A DNA stretch of 64,000 bases from NCBI RefSeq assembly GCF_000378965.1, contig NZ_KB900536.1, positions 569,583 to 633,582 of the forward strand. The letters are read 5' to 3'. This stretch comes from Thioalkalivibrio thiocyanodenitrificans ARhD 1. GTDB lineage: Bacteria > Pseudomonadota > Gammaproteobacteria > Ectothiorhodospirales > Ectothiorhodospiraceae. Shown here piece by piece: positions 1 to 8,483 of the stretch; the stretch's first letter is position 1, and the number at the start of each line of letters is the position of its first letter. Position numbers and translations under genes: made by a program. Under the pieces are notes generated by a model, which was given only the letters and a program-made list of their open reading frames with translations, was not told where the DNA came from and did not search any database.

Positions 1-264
1 CTTGAGGCGTTCGGGAAAGGCGATGTCGGCGGAGAAGAAGATGTCGTAGGGAGCGCCGTGGATGATCTGGGTGGTCATCTTGCCGGAAGAACCGTAGATC
101 ACCTCCGGTTCATGTTCCGGGTGCTGCTGGCGATAGAGCCCGATGATGTCATCCAGGGCAAAACGCAGGTCCGAGGCCGCGGCGATGGTGAAGCGCTCCG
201 CATGGGCGCCAGCGGAGAGGGGCAGCAGGATCGCCGTCAGGAGGATCAGGATCGGGCGTTTCAC
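1..264 (-). CDS. modA: Molybdate ABC transporter substrate-binding protein ModA (partial, 3' end outside window)
   Basis: Only the first 88 codons are inside the window; the gene runs off the left edge. The GTG start at 264 is followed by a signal peptide (charged KR, hydrophobic ILILLTAILLPL, then AGAHA as the likely cleavage site). The mature start reads FTIAAASDLRFALDDI, and a YGSSGKMTTQI segment follows. Both are characteristic of ModA, which binds molybdate or tungstate in the periplasm. It lies 64 bp downstream of modE on the same strand, so it is probably cotranscribed with it and controlled by the ModE operator at 1148-1171. The family call is firm; the oxyanion specificity is inferred from the modE linkage. 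Confidence 0.85.
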   Translation of the reverse strand, partial: MKRPILILLTAILLPLSAGAHAERFTIAAASDLRFALDDIIGLYRQQHPEHEPEVIYGSSGKMTTQIIHGAPYDIFFSADIAFPERLK

Positions 265-328
265 TTGCACGCTTCCGGATTGGCAGGTCGATATGGGTGC
301 ATGGTCAGAATCATCGGGAGGCCGGTTT

Positions 329-1126
329 TCACTCGCCCACGGCGAGCATCACATGGGGTGCCTTGATGAGAGCGCAGACCCGGCTGCCCGTCGCCAGCCA
401 GGGGGCGGCCAGGGATTCGCTGGTGACGATGGCGGTGAGTACCCGGCCTTCCGCGAGGCTCAGCTTAACTTCCCCGTTGACCGCACCGTCCCGGGTCTCG
501 ATCACGGTGCCGCAGAGGCGGTTGCGGGCGCTGCATCTGAGCGAGGGGTTGTCCTCGGCCAGGATCACGCTGGAGGCATCGAAAAGGACCTGCACGTCGG
601 CGCCCTCGGCCAGCCCCAGGTCGTTCACCGCCTCCCGGGTGACGATGGCCACCACGGCGTGGCCACCACCGATGTCCACCGACACCTGATCGTTGACGGC
701 GCCGGTACGGATGGCGCTGATCCGGCCCTGGAAGTGATTCGCTGCGGTGGTGCGCATGGACATCTTCCTCATGAATCCGACCACGTCCCCCAGGTCGGAG
801 AGACGGTGTTCCAGTTGACCCATGAAGCCGCGATAGGCGGCGTCTGCGGCCCGGTAATGCCGGATGACCTGTTGACCGAACCCGGTAAGGCTGGTGCCGC
901 CGCCCCGCTGCCCTCCGGCCCGCCTGATCACCAGGGGCTGTTCGGCCAGGTTGTTCATGGCCTCGACGGCGTCCCATGCGGCCTTGTAGCTCATACCCAT
1001 GGACCGGGCGGCGGCGGAGATGGACCCCGTCTCACCGATGCGCTCCAGCAGCTCGATACGCCCGGCGCCCAGGAAGCCCCGGTCGCTCACGTTCAGCCAG
1101 AAACGTCCGTCCACATGGGCCTTCAT
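329..1126 (-). CDS. modE: Molybdenum-responsive transcriptional regulator ModE
   Basis: 265 aa, the usual full-length ModE size. The N-terminal LysR-like winged helix (about 18-90) has the family signature around GSISAAARSMGMSYKAAWDAV. The C-terminal half carries two tandem Mop/TOBE molybdate-binding domains: about 125-190, beginning after MRTTAANHFQGRI, and about 198-262, beginning SARNRLCGTV. ModE dimers bind molybdate and repress the molybdate transporter genes. A perfect ModE palindrome lies 22 bp upstream of the start, which points to autoregulation of a modE-modA operon. No missing residues are visible. Confidence 0.95.
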   Translation of the reverse strand: MKAHVDGRFWLNVSDRGFLGAGRIELLERIGETGSISAAARSMGMSYKAAWDAVEAMNNLAEQPLVIRRAGGQRGGGTSLTGFGQQVIRHYRAADAAYRGFMGQLEHRLSDLGDVVGFMRKMSMRTTAANHFQGRISAIRTGAVNDQVSVDIGGGHAVVAIVTREAVNDLGLAEGADVQVLFDASSVILAEDNPSLRCSARNRLCGTVIETRDGAVNGEVKLSLAEGRVLTAIVTSESLAAPWLATGSRVCALIKAPHVMLAVGE

Positions 1127-1147
1127 GCACGACCTCCAGGCAGTAAC

Positions 1148-1171
1148 CGTTATATATCGTTATATATAACG
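1148..1171. promoter_or_regulatory. ModE operator
   Basis: A perfect inverted repeat CGTTATATA-N6-TATATAACG, closely matching the known ModE box. It is the most AT-rich stretch in the neighbourhood and sits 22-45 bp upstream of the modE ATG, where bound ModE would block transcription of modE-modA. Confidence 0.85.
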
Positions 1172-1251
1172 CATCTGTCAAGCCGCCCACGGATCACGGC
1201 TTTCCGGTAGATGCCTGGAGGATGCGGCTTATTCCTGATTCAGATGGGATT

Positions 1252-1360
1252 GTTTAGCCACAGAGGTCACAGAGGTCACAGAGGGAAGAAGAACACAACA
1301 GATCTGCGAGCGACGTCCGATGGCTTTTCTCTGTGGCCTCTGTGACCTCTGTGGCTAAAC
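1252..1360. repeat. CACAGAGG-type dispersed palindromic repeat, copy 1
   Basis: The left arm starts GTTTAGCCACAGAGG and continues with two more CACAGAGG-like units; the right arm (1328-1360) is its near-perfect reverse complement ending CTCTGTGGCTAAAC. A loop of about 43 bp lies between. The same arms recur at 2917-3030, 46768-46853 and 47011-47078. With the ModE operator it fills the 348-bp modE-dacB gap. No gene is credible here. Confidence 0.85.
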
Positions 1361-1474
1361 AAAAACCGTCCTGGTCCCGGCAATCTTCTGCGGTAATATG
1401 TGATGATAAATCCGCGCTTCGGACCCTTCAGTATCGGCCCGGGGTCGGGCCTCCCATATGACCACTTCGGCACC

Positions 1475-2884
1475 ATGCATCGGCCAATCTCCGGTTTGCT
1501 CCTTTTCGTCCTGATCGTCTGGCCGGCGGCCGTGATGGCGGGGCCCGACGTGCCCGGATCCGTTCAGCGCGTCATCGAAGCCCACGGCATGGATCGGGCA
1601 CGTATCGGCATCTGGGTGCAGCCGGTGGGCGGTGCCGACCCGTGGATCGTCCACAATGCCGATACCGCGCTCAATCCCGCCTCGGTGATCAAGTTGGCCA
1701 CGAGCCTCGCGGCCCTGGAGGTGCTCGGCCCCGCCTACACGTGGACGACCCGCGTGTACCTTGACGGTCCTGTGGAGGCGGGGATCCTCAAGGGCGACCT
1801 GTGGATCAGGGGCGGCGGCGATCCGTTCCTGGTGACCGAAGAGTTCTGGAAGCTGCTGGGAGCGCTGCGCCGCAGTGGCATCCGGCGGATCGAGGGGGAT
1901 CTGGTGTTCGATCTGGGTCAGTTCGAACCCTCGACCGAGGCGCCTTCCGCTTTCGACGGGCAACCGCATCGGGTCTATAACCAGCCGCCCCATCCGCTGC
2001 TGGTCAACTTCAATGCCCTGCATGTGGAGGTGGCCCCGGGGCCCGATGGCGAATCGGTACGGGCGTCCGTCGATCCGCCCCTGGCCGGTCTGCGGGTGGA
2101 CAACCGGCTGCGTCAGCGTCGCGGCTCCTGCGGCGGATACCGGCTGGGGATCACCTATCGTGTGCTTGAGTCGGAACCCGGCATCGCGCTGGCGGGCGAG
2201 TATCCGGCCGCCTGCGGGAACCACCGCTTTGCCCGCACGGCACTCAAGCCGGAGGCCTACGTGCACAGCCTGTTCCGGGCCCTGTGGGCCCAGTGGGGCG
2301 GAGAATTCGAGGGCGGCTGGCGGATCGCCACCTGGCCGGATCCCGAACAGGAACCCGATCTGATGCACGAATCCCGGCCGTTGGGCGATCTGGTGCGCCT
2401 GTCCAACAAGCACAGCAACAACGTGATGACCCGCCACTTCAAGCTGACGCTGGGGGCGGAAGTCCTCGGCGTCCCCGCCACACGGGAGAAGGGCGTCAAT
2501 GCGATACTCGATTTTCTCTCCGCCCGGGATATCGACGCCCGGGGGCTGGTGCTGGACAACGCGGCGGGCCTGTCCCGTGACAACCGGGTCACCGCCCGGC
2601 AACTGGCCGGCGTCCTGCGCGCCGGCCGCGAGAGCCGGTTCATGCCGGAATTCGTCTCTTCCCTGGCACTGGCCGGCATGGACGGCACCCTGCGCACCCG
2701 CTTCGAGGACGACCCGGCCGCTGGCCGCATGCATCTCAAGACGGGCTTTCTTGAGGGGGTCTCCGCCGTCGCGGGCTACGTGAAGGCCGCCTCGGGCGAG
2801 GATGTGATGGTGGTGGTCATGGCCAACGGCCCGGGCGTGCAGTGGGGTACCGGCATTGAACTGCAGGACGCGGTGCTGCGTTGA
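1475..2884 (+). CDS. dacB: D-alanyl-D-alanine carboxypeptidase/endopeptidase (PBP4, DacB family, S13)
   Basis: 469 aa from the ATG at 1475. This start is preferred over an upstream ATG at 1400 because it places a signal peptide (MHRPISGLLLFVLIVWPAAVMAG) at the N-terminus. The penicillin-binding motifs are in order: SVIK at 70-73 (nucleophilic Ser and Lys), SNN at 314-316 and KTG at 422-424. The long insertion between the first two motifs is typical of the S13/PBP4 family. The enzyme acts in the periplasm on peptidoglycan peptides, trimming D-Ala or cleaving crosslinks. It is flanked by dispersed repeats on both sides and looks monocistronic. Confidence 0.93.
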   Translation: MHRPISGLLLFVLIVWPAAVMAGPDVPGSVQRVIEAHGMDRARIGIWVQPVGGADPWIVHNADTALNPASVIKLATSLAALEVLGPAYTWTTRVYLDGPVEAGILKGDLWIRGGGDPFLVTEEFWKLLGALRRSGIRRIEGDLVFDLGQFEPSTEAPSAFDGQPHRVYNQPPHPLLVNFNALHVEVAPGPDGESVRASVDPPLAGLRVDNRLRQRRGSCGGYRLGITYRVLESEPGIALAGEYPAACGNHRFARTALKPEAYVHSLFRALWAQWGGEFEGGWRIATWPDPEQEPDLMHESRPLGDLVRLSNKHSNNVMTRHFKLTLGAEVLGVPATREKGVNAILDFLSARDIDARGLVLDNAAGLSRDNRVTARQLAGVLRAGRESRFMPEFVSSLALAGMDGTLRTRFEDDPAAGRMHLKTGFLEGVSAVAGYVKAASGEDVMVVVMANGPGVQWGTGIELQDAVLR

Positions 2885-2916
2885 GTGTTCGAGCGATGAT
2901 GCGGGTGGTCAAAGGC

Positions 2917-3030
2917 GTTTGGCCACAGAGGGCACAGAGGTCACAGAGAAAAGACGGCCCGAAGAAATGCCCCGGTCTTGATGAGCTTGGGTTTTAACTC
3001 TGTGACCTCCGTGCCCTCTGCGGCTAAACG
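2917..3030. repeat. CACAGAGG-type dispersed palindromic repeat, copy 2
   Basis: Left arm CGTTTGGCCACAGAGGGCAC plus one more unit; right arm about 80 bp later ends in GCGGCTAAACG. Same family as copy 1, with a few substitutions. It lies between the convergent dacB and btuD ends and could fold into a long hairpin in either transcript. Confidence 0.85.
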
Positions 3031-3034
3031 GTAT

Positions 3035-3826
3035 TCAAGACCCATCCACCGTCCCGCCAGCCGCCATGAACACCGGCGCACCGTCCACTTCACCTGTCAC
3101 CAGCTTCTGCCCGTACAGCCGTTCCAGCACCGGTAACAGCAGCATTTCCTTTGTCGGCCCCCAGCAGGCATTGCCGTCGGGATAAAGCAGCAAGAGGTGA
3201 TCGCAATGGCGGGCGGCCAGGTTGACGTCGTGCAGACTCATCATGGCGGCGCATCCGCTGTTCACCCGCTCCTTGACGATGTCGAGCACCGCCACCTGGT
3301 GATGCAGGTCCAGGTGACTGAGCGGCTCGTCCAGCAGCAACAGGCGAGGGTCCTGACTCAGTGCGGTTGCGATGGCCAGCCGCTGGCGTTCGCCCCCTGA
3401 AAGCGTGTCCACGAGCTGCGCCTCCAGCCCCGCGAGATCCACCTGCTCCAGGGCGGCCCGCGCAGCAGCCACGTCTTCGGCCGATTCCATGTCCCAGGGA
3501 TGCAGGTAGGGGTGGCGGCCGATAAGGGCCGTCTCCAGCACCGTGGCGGGAAAGCCGTCGTGGTGGTCCTGAAACACCAGTGCCAGCTGCCGGGCGACCT
3601 GACGCCTGGACAGTGTGCGCATGTTCGTGCCGTTCAGGCGGACCATGCCGGAGTGCGCCGGCCGCAGACCCGCCAGGGTGTGCAGCAGGGTGGTCTTGCC
3701 GGCGCCGTTGGGGCCCAGGATCGCCCAGCATTCCCCGGGCCGCACCGTGACGCCCAGCGGCGATCCCGGGGGGCGGCCCGGAATACGGATCACCAGATCG
3801 CCGAGTTCCAGCAGCGGGCTTCCCAT
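3035..3826 (-). CDS. btuD: ABC transporter ATP-binding protein, cobalamin/iron-siderophore type (BtuD-like)
   Basis: 263 aa. Walker A GPNGAGKT at 38-45, signature LSGGE at 142-146, Walker B LLLLDEP at about 162-168 and the H-loop in MSLHDVN are all present. It is the ATPase partner of the FecCD-family permease just upstream: the permease stop and this start overlap in TGATG at 3824-3828. The closest general type is FecE/BtuD. Cobalamin is preferred over siderophore because the binding protein in this operon is BtuF-like and a cobalamin adenosyltransferase lies 4 kb away. Substrate is inference. Confidence 0.85.
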   Translation of the reverse strand: MGSPLLELGDLVIRIPGRPPGSPLGVTVRPGECWAILGPNGAGKTTLLHTLAGLRPAHSGMVRLNGTNMRTLSRRQVARQLALVFQDHHDGFPATVLETALIGRHPYLHPWDMESAEDVAAARAALEQVDLAGLEAQLVDTLSGGERQRLAIATALSQDPRLLLLDEPLSHLDLHHQVAVLDIVKERVNSGCAAMMSLHDVNLAARHCDHLLLLYPDGNACWGPTKEMLLLPVLERLYGQKLVTGEVDGAPVFMAAGGTVDGS

Positions 3827-4794
3827 CAGCGGCTCCGGTGCAGCAGGTACAGGAAGACGGGTACCCCCAGCATGGCCGTGATCACACCCACGGGCAGTTG
3901 CTGGGGCGCGATCAGGGTGCGCGCCAGGGTGTCCGCCAGCGTCAGGAGAATACCCCCCGCGAGCGCGGAGGCGGGCAGGATGATGCGCTGGTCATTGCCC
4001 AGCACCAGGCGCAGCATGTGCGGCACGATCAGTCCGACGAAGCCCACGGTGCCCGCCAGGGTCACCGCCGTGGCGGTCAGCAGTGCCGCCACCAGGTACA
4101 CGGTCCATTCCAGCGGGCGCACCGACACCCCCAGCGACGCCGCCTGCAACGCGCCCCGGGCGAGCACGTTCAGACTCCGGCCCAGGGGCCAGGCCAGCAC
4201 CACGGCGAGCAGCAGCACCAGCCAGGCGGGTCCCGGGTGGCGGGCATGGGAGAGATCCCCCATGAGCCAGTAGAGCATGCCCGGCAGTTCCGCCCCGGGA
4301 CTGACCGCCAGGATGAAGCTGATCAGTGCCCCCCAGCCGGCGGCCACCACCACGCCGGTGAGCAGCAACCGCACCGGGGTCCAGCTGCCCGTGCCGTGGG
4401 CAAGGCCGAACACCAGAAAGGTGGACAGCAGGGCGCCGGCAAAGGCCGCGCCCGAAACCAGGGCCACGCCGAGGCCGGCCAGCATGGCGAGCAGGGCGCC
4501 CACCGCCGCGCCCCCTGACAGGCCCAGCACGTAGGGGTCGGCGAGGGGATTGCGCAACAGCACCTGCATCAGCGCCCCCGCCACCGCCAGCAGCCCGCCG
4601 GTGGCGAAGGCAGCCAGCGTGCGGGGCAGACGCAGTTCCAGCACCAGGGTGCGCGACAGGGACTCGCCGCCACCGGTGACCACCGCCCAGACCTCCATGG
4701 GCGCAAGCGGCACGCTGCCCAGCGTCAGGGACAGTCCCATGGCGGCGAGGCCGGCGGCCGCAAGCAGGCCGAGCATCGGTACCAGCCGGTTCAT
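3826..4794 (-). CDS. btuC: FecCD-family ABC permease (BtuC-like)
   Basis: 322 aa from the ATG at 4794; the reading frame extends further upstream but only into low-complexity, arginine-rich sequence overlapping btuF. About ten hydrophobic helices are visible, with typical family motifs: LRLPRTLAAFATGGLLAVAG near the N-terminus, NPLADPYVLGLSGGA, and GFVGLIVPHMLRL for coupling to the ATPase. The start overlaps the btuF stop (ATGA) and the stop overlaps the btuD start, so the three genes form a tightly coupled btuF-btuC-btuD operon for import across the inner membrane. Confidence 0.88.
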   Translation of the reverse strand: MNRLVPMLGLLAAAGLAAMGLSLTLGSVPLAPMEVWAVVTGGGESLSRTLVLELRLPRTLAAFATGGLLAVAGALMQVLLRNPLADPYVLGLSGGAAVGALLAMLAGLGVALVSGAAFAGALLSTFLVFGLAHGTGSWTPVRLLLTGVVVAAGWGALISFILAVSPGAELPGMLYWLMGDLSHARHPGPAWLVLLLAVVLAWPLGRSLNVLARGALQAASLGVSVRPLEWTVYLVAALLTATAVTLAGTVGFVGLIVPHMLRLVLGNDQRIILPASALAGGILLTLADTLARTLIAPQQLPVGVITAMLGVPVFLYLLHRSR

Positions 4795-5729
4795 GGGCTG
4801 CCCGCCGGCCGCCGGGAGCGGGCCAGTTCGAGGAACTCGCACAGCAGGGCGGCACCCTCGAGGATGCGCGGTGTCTGGCGCTGGATCAGCGATGGCGGGA
4901 TGAAGAACAGGTTGTCTCTCCGAACTGCAGTGAGTCCGGCCCAGCGTCGCCATGCGTCGACCCAGGCCGAGTCCGCCTCGCCTGAACCGCCGCCTGCGAT
5001 CACCTCCGGGTCCGCGGCAAGCACCGCTTCCCGGTTCAGGCGCGGCACGAGGCTGTCGACATCCCCGAACACGTTGACGCCGCCGCACAGGCCGATGATC
5101 TCGCCGATCAGGTGCTCATCGTTGACGGTCATCAGCGGGCGGTCCCAGATCTGGTAAAACAGCGGCACCGGCGAACGCCCGGCGTACCGGACCTCAAGGG
5201 CCCGGGCCCCCTCGCGGAGCGCCTCCGCCCGGGCAGTCCCCACCGCTTGCGTGCCTGTCAGCCGGGACAGCCGCTCCAGGGTCCCGGCCAGGTCCGCCAG
5301 GCGGCGGGGTTCGTTCAGGTAGACGGTGATCCCCAGGCGTTGCAGGCGGTCCAGCTGTCGGGCGGGATTGCCGCTTTGCCAGGCGACCACCAGATCGGGC
5401 TCCAGTGCCACGATCCGCTCCAGGTCCAGTTGTCCTGCGCTGCCCACCACCGGCAGGCGGGCGGCCGCCGCCGGGTAGTCACTGAAGCTGACGGTGCCCA
5501 CCACCCGTTCGCCCGCATCCACATGGAACAGGATCTCGGTGAGGTGCGGCGAGAGGCTGACCACGCGCCGGGCCGGTTCCGTGAGTACGACCTCGCGGCC
5601 TGCGTCGTCGGCGACCCGGATCTCGCCGACACCCGCCCCGGGCAGGACCGCAGGCCACAGTCCCAGGCACACCAGGCACCAGAACCGAATTCTGACCGGG
5701 GGACGGCGTATGGATGCAGGGAATATCAT
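4791..5729 (-). CDS. btuF: Periplasmic cobalamin-type binding protein (BtuF-like)
   Basis: 312 aa from the ATG at 5729, chosen because it precedes a signal peptide (RFWCLVCLGLWPAVLPGAG). The mature part shows the class III binding-protein pattern: EPARRVVSLSPHLTEILF, then VVGTVSFSDYPAAA, then LDLERIVALEPDLVVAW, all usual in BtuF/FepB proteins. It would deliver the ligand to BtuCD. No cobalamin riboswitch is recognisable in the 148 bp upstream. A heme or siderophore ligand cannot be excluded from sequence alone. Confidence 0.82.
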   Translation of the reverse strand: MIFPASIRRPPVRIRFWCLVCLGLWPAVLPGAGVGEIRVADDAGREVVLTEPARRVVSLSPHLTEILFHVDAGERVVGTVSFSDYPAAAARLPVVGSAGQLDLERIVALEPDLVVAWQSGNPARQLDRLQRLGITVYLNEPRRLADLAGTLERLSRLTGTQAVGTARAEALREGARALEVRYAGRSPVPLFYQIWDRPLMTVNDEHLIGEIIGLCGGVNVFGDVDSLVPRLNREAVLAADPEVIAGGGSGEADSAWVDAWRRWAGLTAVRRDNLFFIPPSLIQRQTPRILEGAALLCEFLELARSRRPAGSP

Positions 5730-5877
5730 GTAGGCGGTGATTGCAGGACCGTAAGCGCCGGGGGACGGGCAATCATAACAGTTCGCCCCCCGGGGCCCGA
5801 TGAACTGCGCTGATGAACGGGCGGGGCCCGTTTGGTACCCTATCGCATCCTTCAATCCGCCCAACCCGAGCATTTTC

Positions 5878-7290
5878 ATGAAAGTTCGCACCCGCTTTGC
5901 CCCAAGCCCGACGGGCTATCTGCACATCGGCGGCGCCCGCACGGCGCTGTTCTCCTGGCTCTACGCCCGCAAGCACGGCGGTGACTTCGTGCTGCGCGTG
6001 GAGGACACCGATCTGGCCCGTTCCAATGCAGACTCGGTGAACGCGATCCTGGAGGGCATGAGCTGGCTGGGCCTCGAATACGACGAGGGCCCGTTCTATC
6101 AGACCCAGCGTTTCGACCGCTACAAGGAGGTCATCGCCCGGTTGCTGGACGAGGGCAAGGCCTACCACTGTTACTGCACCAGGGAAGAACTGGACGCCAT
6201 GCGCGCCGAGCAGATGGCCAACAAGGAGAAACCCCGTTACGACGGCCGCTGCCGCCACCGGACCGAACCCCGCGAAGGGGTGGAGCCGGTAGTGCGATTC
6301 CGCAATCCCGATGACGGTGTCACGGTGGTGGAGGACATGGTGCGCGGGCGCGTGGTGTTCCAGAACAGCGAACTGGACGATCTCATCATCGCCCGCTCCG
6401 ACGGCAGCCCCACCTACAATCTCACCGTGGTCGTGGATGACTGGGATATGGAGATCACACATGTGATCCGGGGTGACGACCATCTCAACAACACCCCGCG
6501 GCAGATCAATATCCTGAAGTCACTGGGCGTGGAACCGCCCCGGTACGCTCACCTGCCCATGATCCTGGGTCCCGACGGCGCCAAGCTCTCCAAGCGCCAT
6601 GGTGCCGTGAGCGTCATGCAGTACCGGGACGACGGATTCCTGCCGGAGGCCCTGATCAACTACCTGGTGCGCCTGGGGTGGTCCCATGGTGATCAGGAGG
6701 TGTTCACCCTGGAGGAACTCATCGAGCTGTTCGATATCCTCGACGTGAACCACTCCGCTTCTGCGATCAACCCCGACAAGCTCCTGTGGCTCAACCAGCA
6801 CTACATCAAGCACTCGGATCCGGATCACGTGGCACGTCATCTCTCGTGGCACATAGGCAACCGCGGCGTTGATCCGTCACTGCCGCCGCCGCTCCGGGAT
6901 GTGGTGGTGGCCCAGCGTGAACGGGCAAAAACCCTGGCGGAGATGGCCGCCAACAGCGTGTATTTCTACCGGGATTTCGAGGATTACGACGAAAAGGCTG
7001 CCCGCAAGAACCTGGGGGATGAGGCGAAGCCGGTACTCCAGGCTCTGCACGCCGCCCTGGAGGCGGTAGGGGAGTGGACGCCCGAGGCCATCCATGGCGC
7101 CGTGGAAGCGGTGGCGCAGCGCCACGACCTCAAGCTCGGCAAGGTGGCCCAGCCGCTTCGGGTAGCGGTGAGCGGCGGCGGCGTCTCACCCCCCATCGAC
7201 CAAACCCTGTCCCTGCTGGGTCGGGAGCGCACCCTGGCCCGCATCAAGCGGGCACTGGCCTATATCGAAGCCGGTGGCGATGATGCCTAG
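5878..7290 (+). CDS. gltX: Glutamate--tRNA ligase
   Basis: 470 aa from the ATG at 5878, which gives the canonical N-terminus [19 protein letters not shown]; the frame upstream of it is not conserved in type. The class I HIGH motif is HIGG at 16-19, and the KMSKS-equivalent KLSKR is near residue 240 in [11 protein letters not shown]. Length and order match bacterial GluRS. It charges tRNA-Glu for translation and for the C5 route to tetrapyrroles. A tRNA-Glu gene lies 380 bp downstream on the same strand. Confidence 0.97.
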   Translation: MKVRTRFAPSPTGYLHIGGARTALFSWLYARKHGGDFVLRVEDTDLARSNADSVNAILEGMSWLGLEYDEGPFYQTQRFDRYKEVIARLLDEGKAYHCYCTREELDAMRAEQMANKEKPRYDGRCRHRTEPREGVEPVVRFRNPDDGVTVVEDMVRGRVVFQNSELDDLIIARSDGSPTYNLTVVVDDWDMEITHVIRGDDHLNNTPRQINILKSLGVEPPRYAHLPMILGPDGAKLSKRHGAVSVMQYRDDGFLPEALINYLVRLGWSHGDQEVFTLEELIELFDILDVNHSASAINPDKLLWLNQHYIKHSDPDHVARHLSWHIGNRGVDPSLPPPLRDVVVAQRERAKTLAEMAANSVYFYRDFEDYDEKAARKNLGDEAKPVLQALHAALEAVGEWTPEAIHGAVEAVAQRHDLKLGKVAQPLRVAVSGGGVSPPIDQTLSLLGRERTLARIKRALAYIEAGGDDA

Positions 7291-7343
7291 ACCACTGCTT
7301 GACAAGGTAAAATCAGTCGCGTAAATTTCGCGACTTCCTTTAG

Positions 7344-7419
<76 letters not shown>

Positions 7420-7457
7420 GATTTCCGTCCCGGTGCCTGACCGAGGAGCGATCCGCC

Positions 7458-7649
7458 ATGTACCACTTCGGCCGCTACTCGATCATCGCCGGGATTGTTT
7501 TGACGGTGATCGCCATGGTGCTCGGCTTCGGGGCCATGTTCAGAGATGTGGAAGAATGGGCCAAGCTCTTCCTCTCGCTGATCCCCCTTGGATTTCTGAT
7601 TGTGTTTACCGGGCTCGTCACCGTACTGCTGGTGGGTCCGAGGAAGTAG
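7458..7649 (+). CDS. Small two-helix membrane protein of unknown function
   Basis: 63 aa from the ATG at 7458, with a GAGG ribosome-binding site at 7443-7446. Two hydrophobic helices (about 9-27, IIAGIVLTVIAMVLGFGAM, and 36-58, KLFLSLIPLGFLIVFTGLV) are separated by an acidic turn (RDVEEWA). The C-terminus LLVGPRK would be cytoplasmic. It sits between two tRNA genes and is probably cotranscribed with them. I do not recognise the family; the hydrophobic pattern and RBS support it being real. Confidence 0.7.
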   Translation: MYHFGRYSIIAGIVLTVIAMVLGFGAMFRDVEEWAKLFLSLIPLGFLIVFTGLVTVLLVGPRK

Positions 7650-7669
7650 CGGTCAGGACGTTGTACACC

Positions 7670-7745
7670 GTCCCCATCGTCTAGAGGCCTAGGACACCGC
7701 CCTTTCACGGCGGCGACCGGGGTTCGAATCCCCGTGGGGACGCCA
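7670..7745 (+). tRNA. tRNA-Glu (anticodon TTC)
   Basis: 76 nt with encoded CCA. Acceptor GTCCCCA pairs with TGGGGAC, the anticodon loop CTTTCAC contains TTC, and the T-arm CGGGGTTCGAATCCCCG is perfect. Its location behind gltX pairs the synthetase with its substrate tRNA. Confidence 0.97.
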
Positions 7746-7774
7746 TCTCCAGCATGCAGCCGGTGAAAGCGGTT

Positions 7775-7813
7775 GCCAGCAAAAAACCCGCCTCGTGCGG
7801 GTTTTTTGCTGGC
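7775..7813. terminator. Bidirectional rho-independent terminator
   Basis: GC core CCCGC-CTCGT-GCGGG is preceded by six A and followed by six T, with an additional outer GCCAGC/GCTGGC pairing. It sits between tRNA-Glu (+) and the convergent adenosyltransferase (-), so it can end transcription from both sides. Confidence 0.92.
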
Positions 7814-7859
7814 CGATGCGCATTGCATACCCCGACGGCGCGGCTGCCGTCCCTCGAGT

Positions 7860-8420
7860 TCAGCCTTCATCCTTCTTCCTTCCACCTTTCCACAACACCT
7901 CTCCTTCCCCCGTCTCCCGGGCCAGCACGCGGGCCATGACGAACAGCAGGTCGGAAAGGCGGTTCAGGTACCTGCGCGCACCCGGCGTGACCGGTTCCTC
8001 CCGCGCGAGGTGTACTAGGCGGCGCTCGGCGCGCCGGCAGATGGCCCGGGCCTGGTGGCACAGGGCGGCGGCCTCTCCGCCTCCGGGCAGGATGAATTCC
8101 TTGAGGGGCGGAAGCGTGTCGTTGAGTTCATCCAGGCATGCTTCCATCCACGCCACCCGCTCGGGATCGAGCAGCGATTCCCCGGGCATGGACAGTTCGC
8201 CGCCCAGATCGAACAGGTCGTGCTGGATGTGCAGCAGCGGTTTCCGGCAGGACGCGGGCACCGGCCGCGCCAGCAGTACGCCGATCACGCTGTTCAGCTC
8301 GTCCACGTCCCCCATGGCCTCCACCCGCGCTGAATCCTTGGCAACGCGGTTGCCGGTGGCGAGCCCGGTGGTGCCGTCATCGCCGGTGCGGGTATAGATA
8401 CGGGTCAGTCGATTGCCCAT
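7860..8420 (-). CDS. Cob(I)alamin adenosyltransferase, PduO/MMAB type
   Basis: 186 aa, a normal length. The N-terminal TRTGDDGTTGLATG (about 10-23) is the ATP-binding signature, and FILPGGGEAAALCHQARAICRRAER and LNRLSDLLFVMAR are the characteristic helices. The enzyme transfers adenosyl from ATP to cob(I)alamin, giving AdoCbl. The context is meaningful: a cobalamin-type importer lies 2-4 kb away and a candidate AdoCbl-using regulator is at 33-34 kb. No AdoCbl-dependent mutase is in the window. Confidence 0.93.
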   Translation of the reverse strand: MGNRLTRIYTRTGDDGTTGLATGNRVAKDSARVEAMGDVDELNSVIGVLLARPVPASCRKPLLHIQHDLFDLGGELSMPGESLLDPERVAWMEACLDELNDTLPPLKEFILPGGGEAAALCHQARAICRRAERRLVHLAREEPVTPGARRYLNRLSDLLFVMARVLARETGEGEVLWKGGRKKDEG

Positions 8421-8483
8421 GAGGGCCTCCTGTGGCGAAGCATCCGGTGATGGCGTGCGCCAGGATCTGAAAAACTCGATGCA

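Noticed and set aside
5730-5877. Possible cobalamin riboswitch upstream of btuF
   Set aside because: The space between btuF and gltX is 148 bp and lacks the conserved B12-box; no convincing multi-stem fold was seen.
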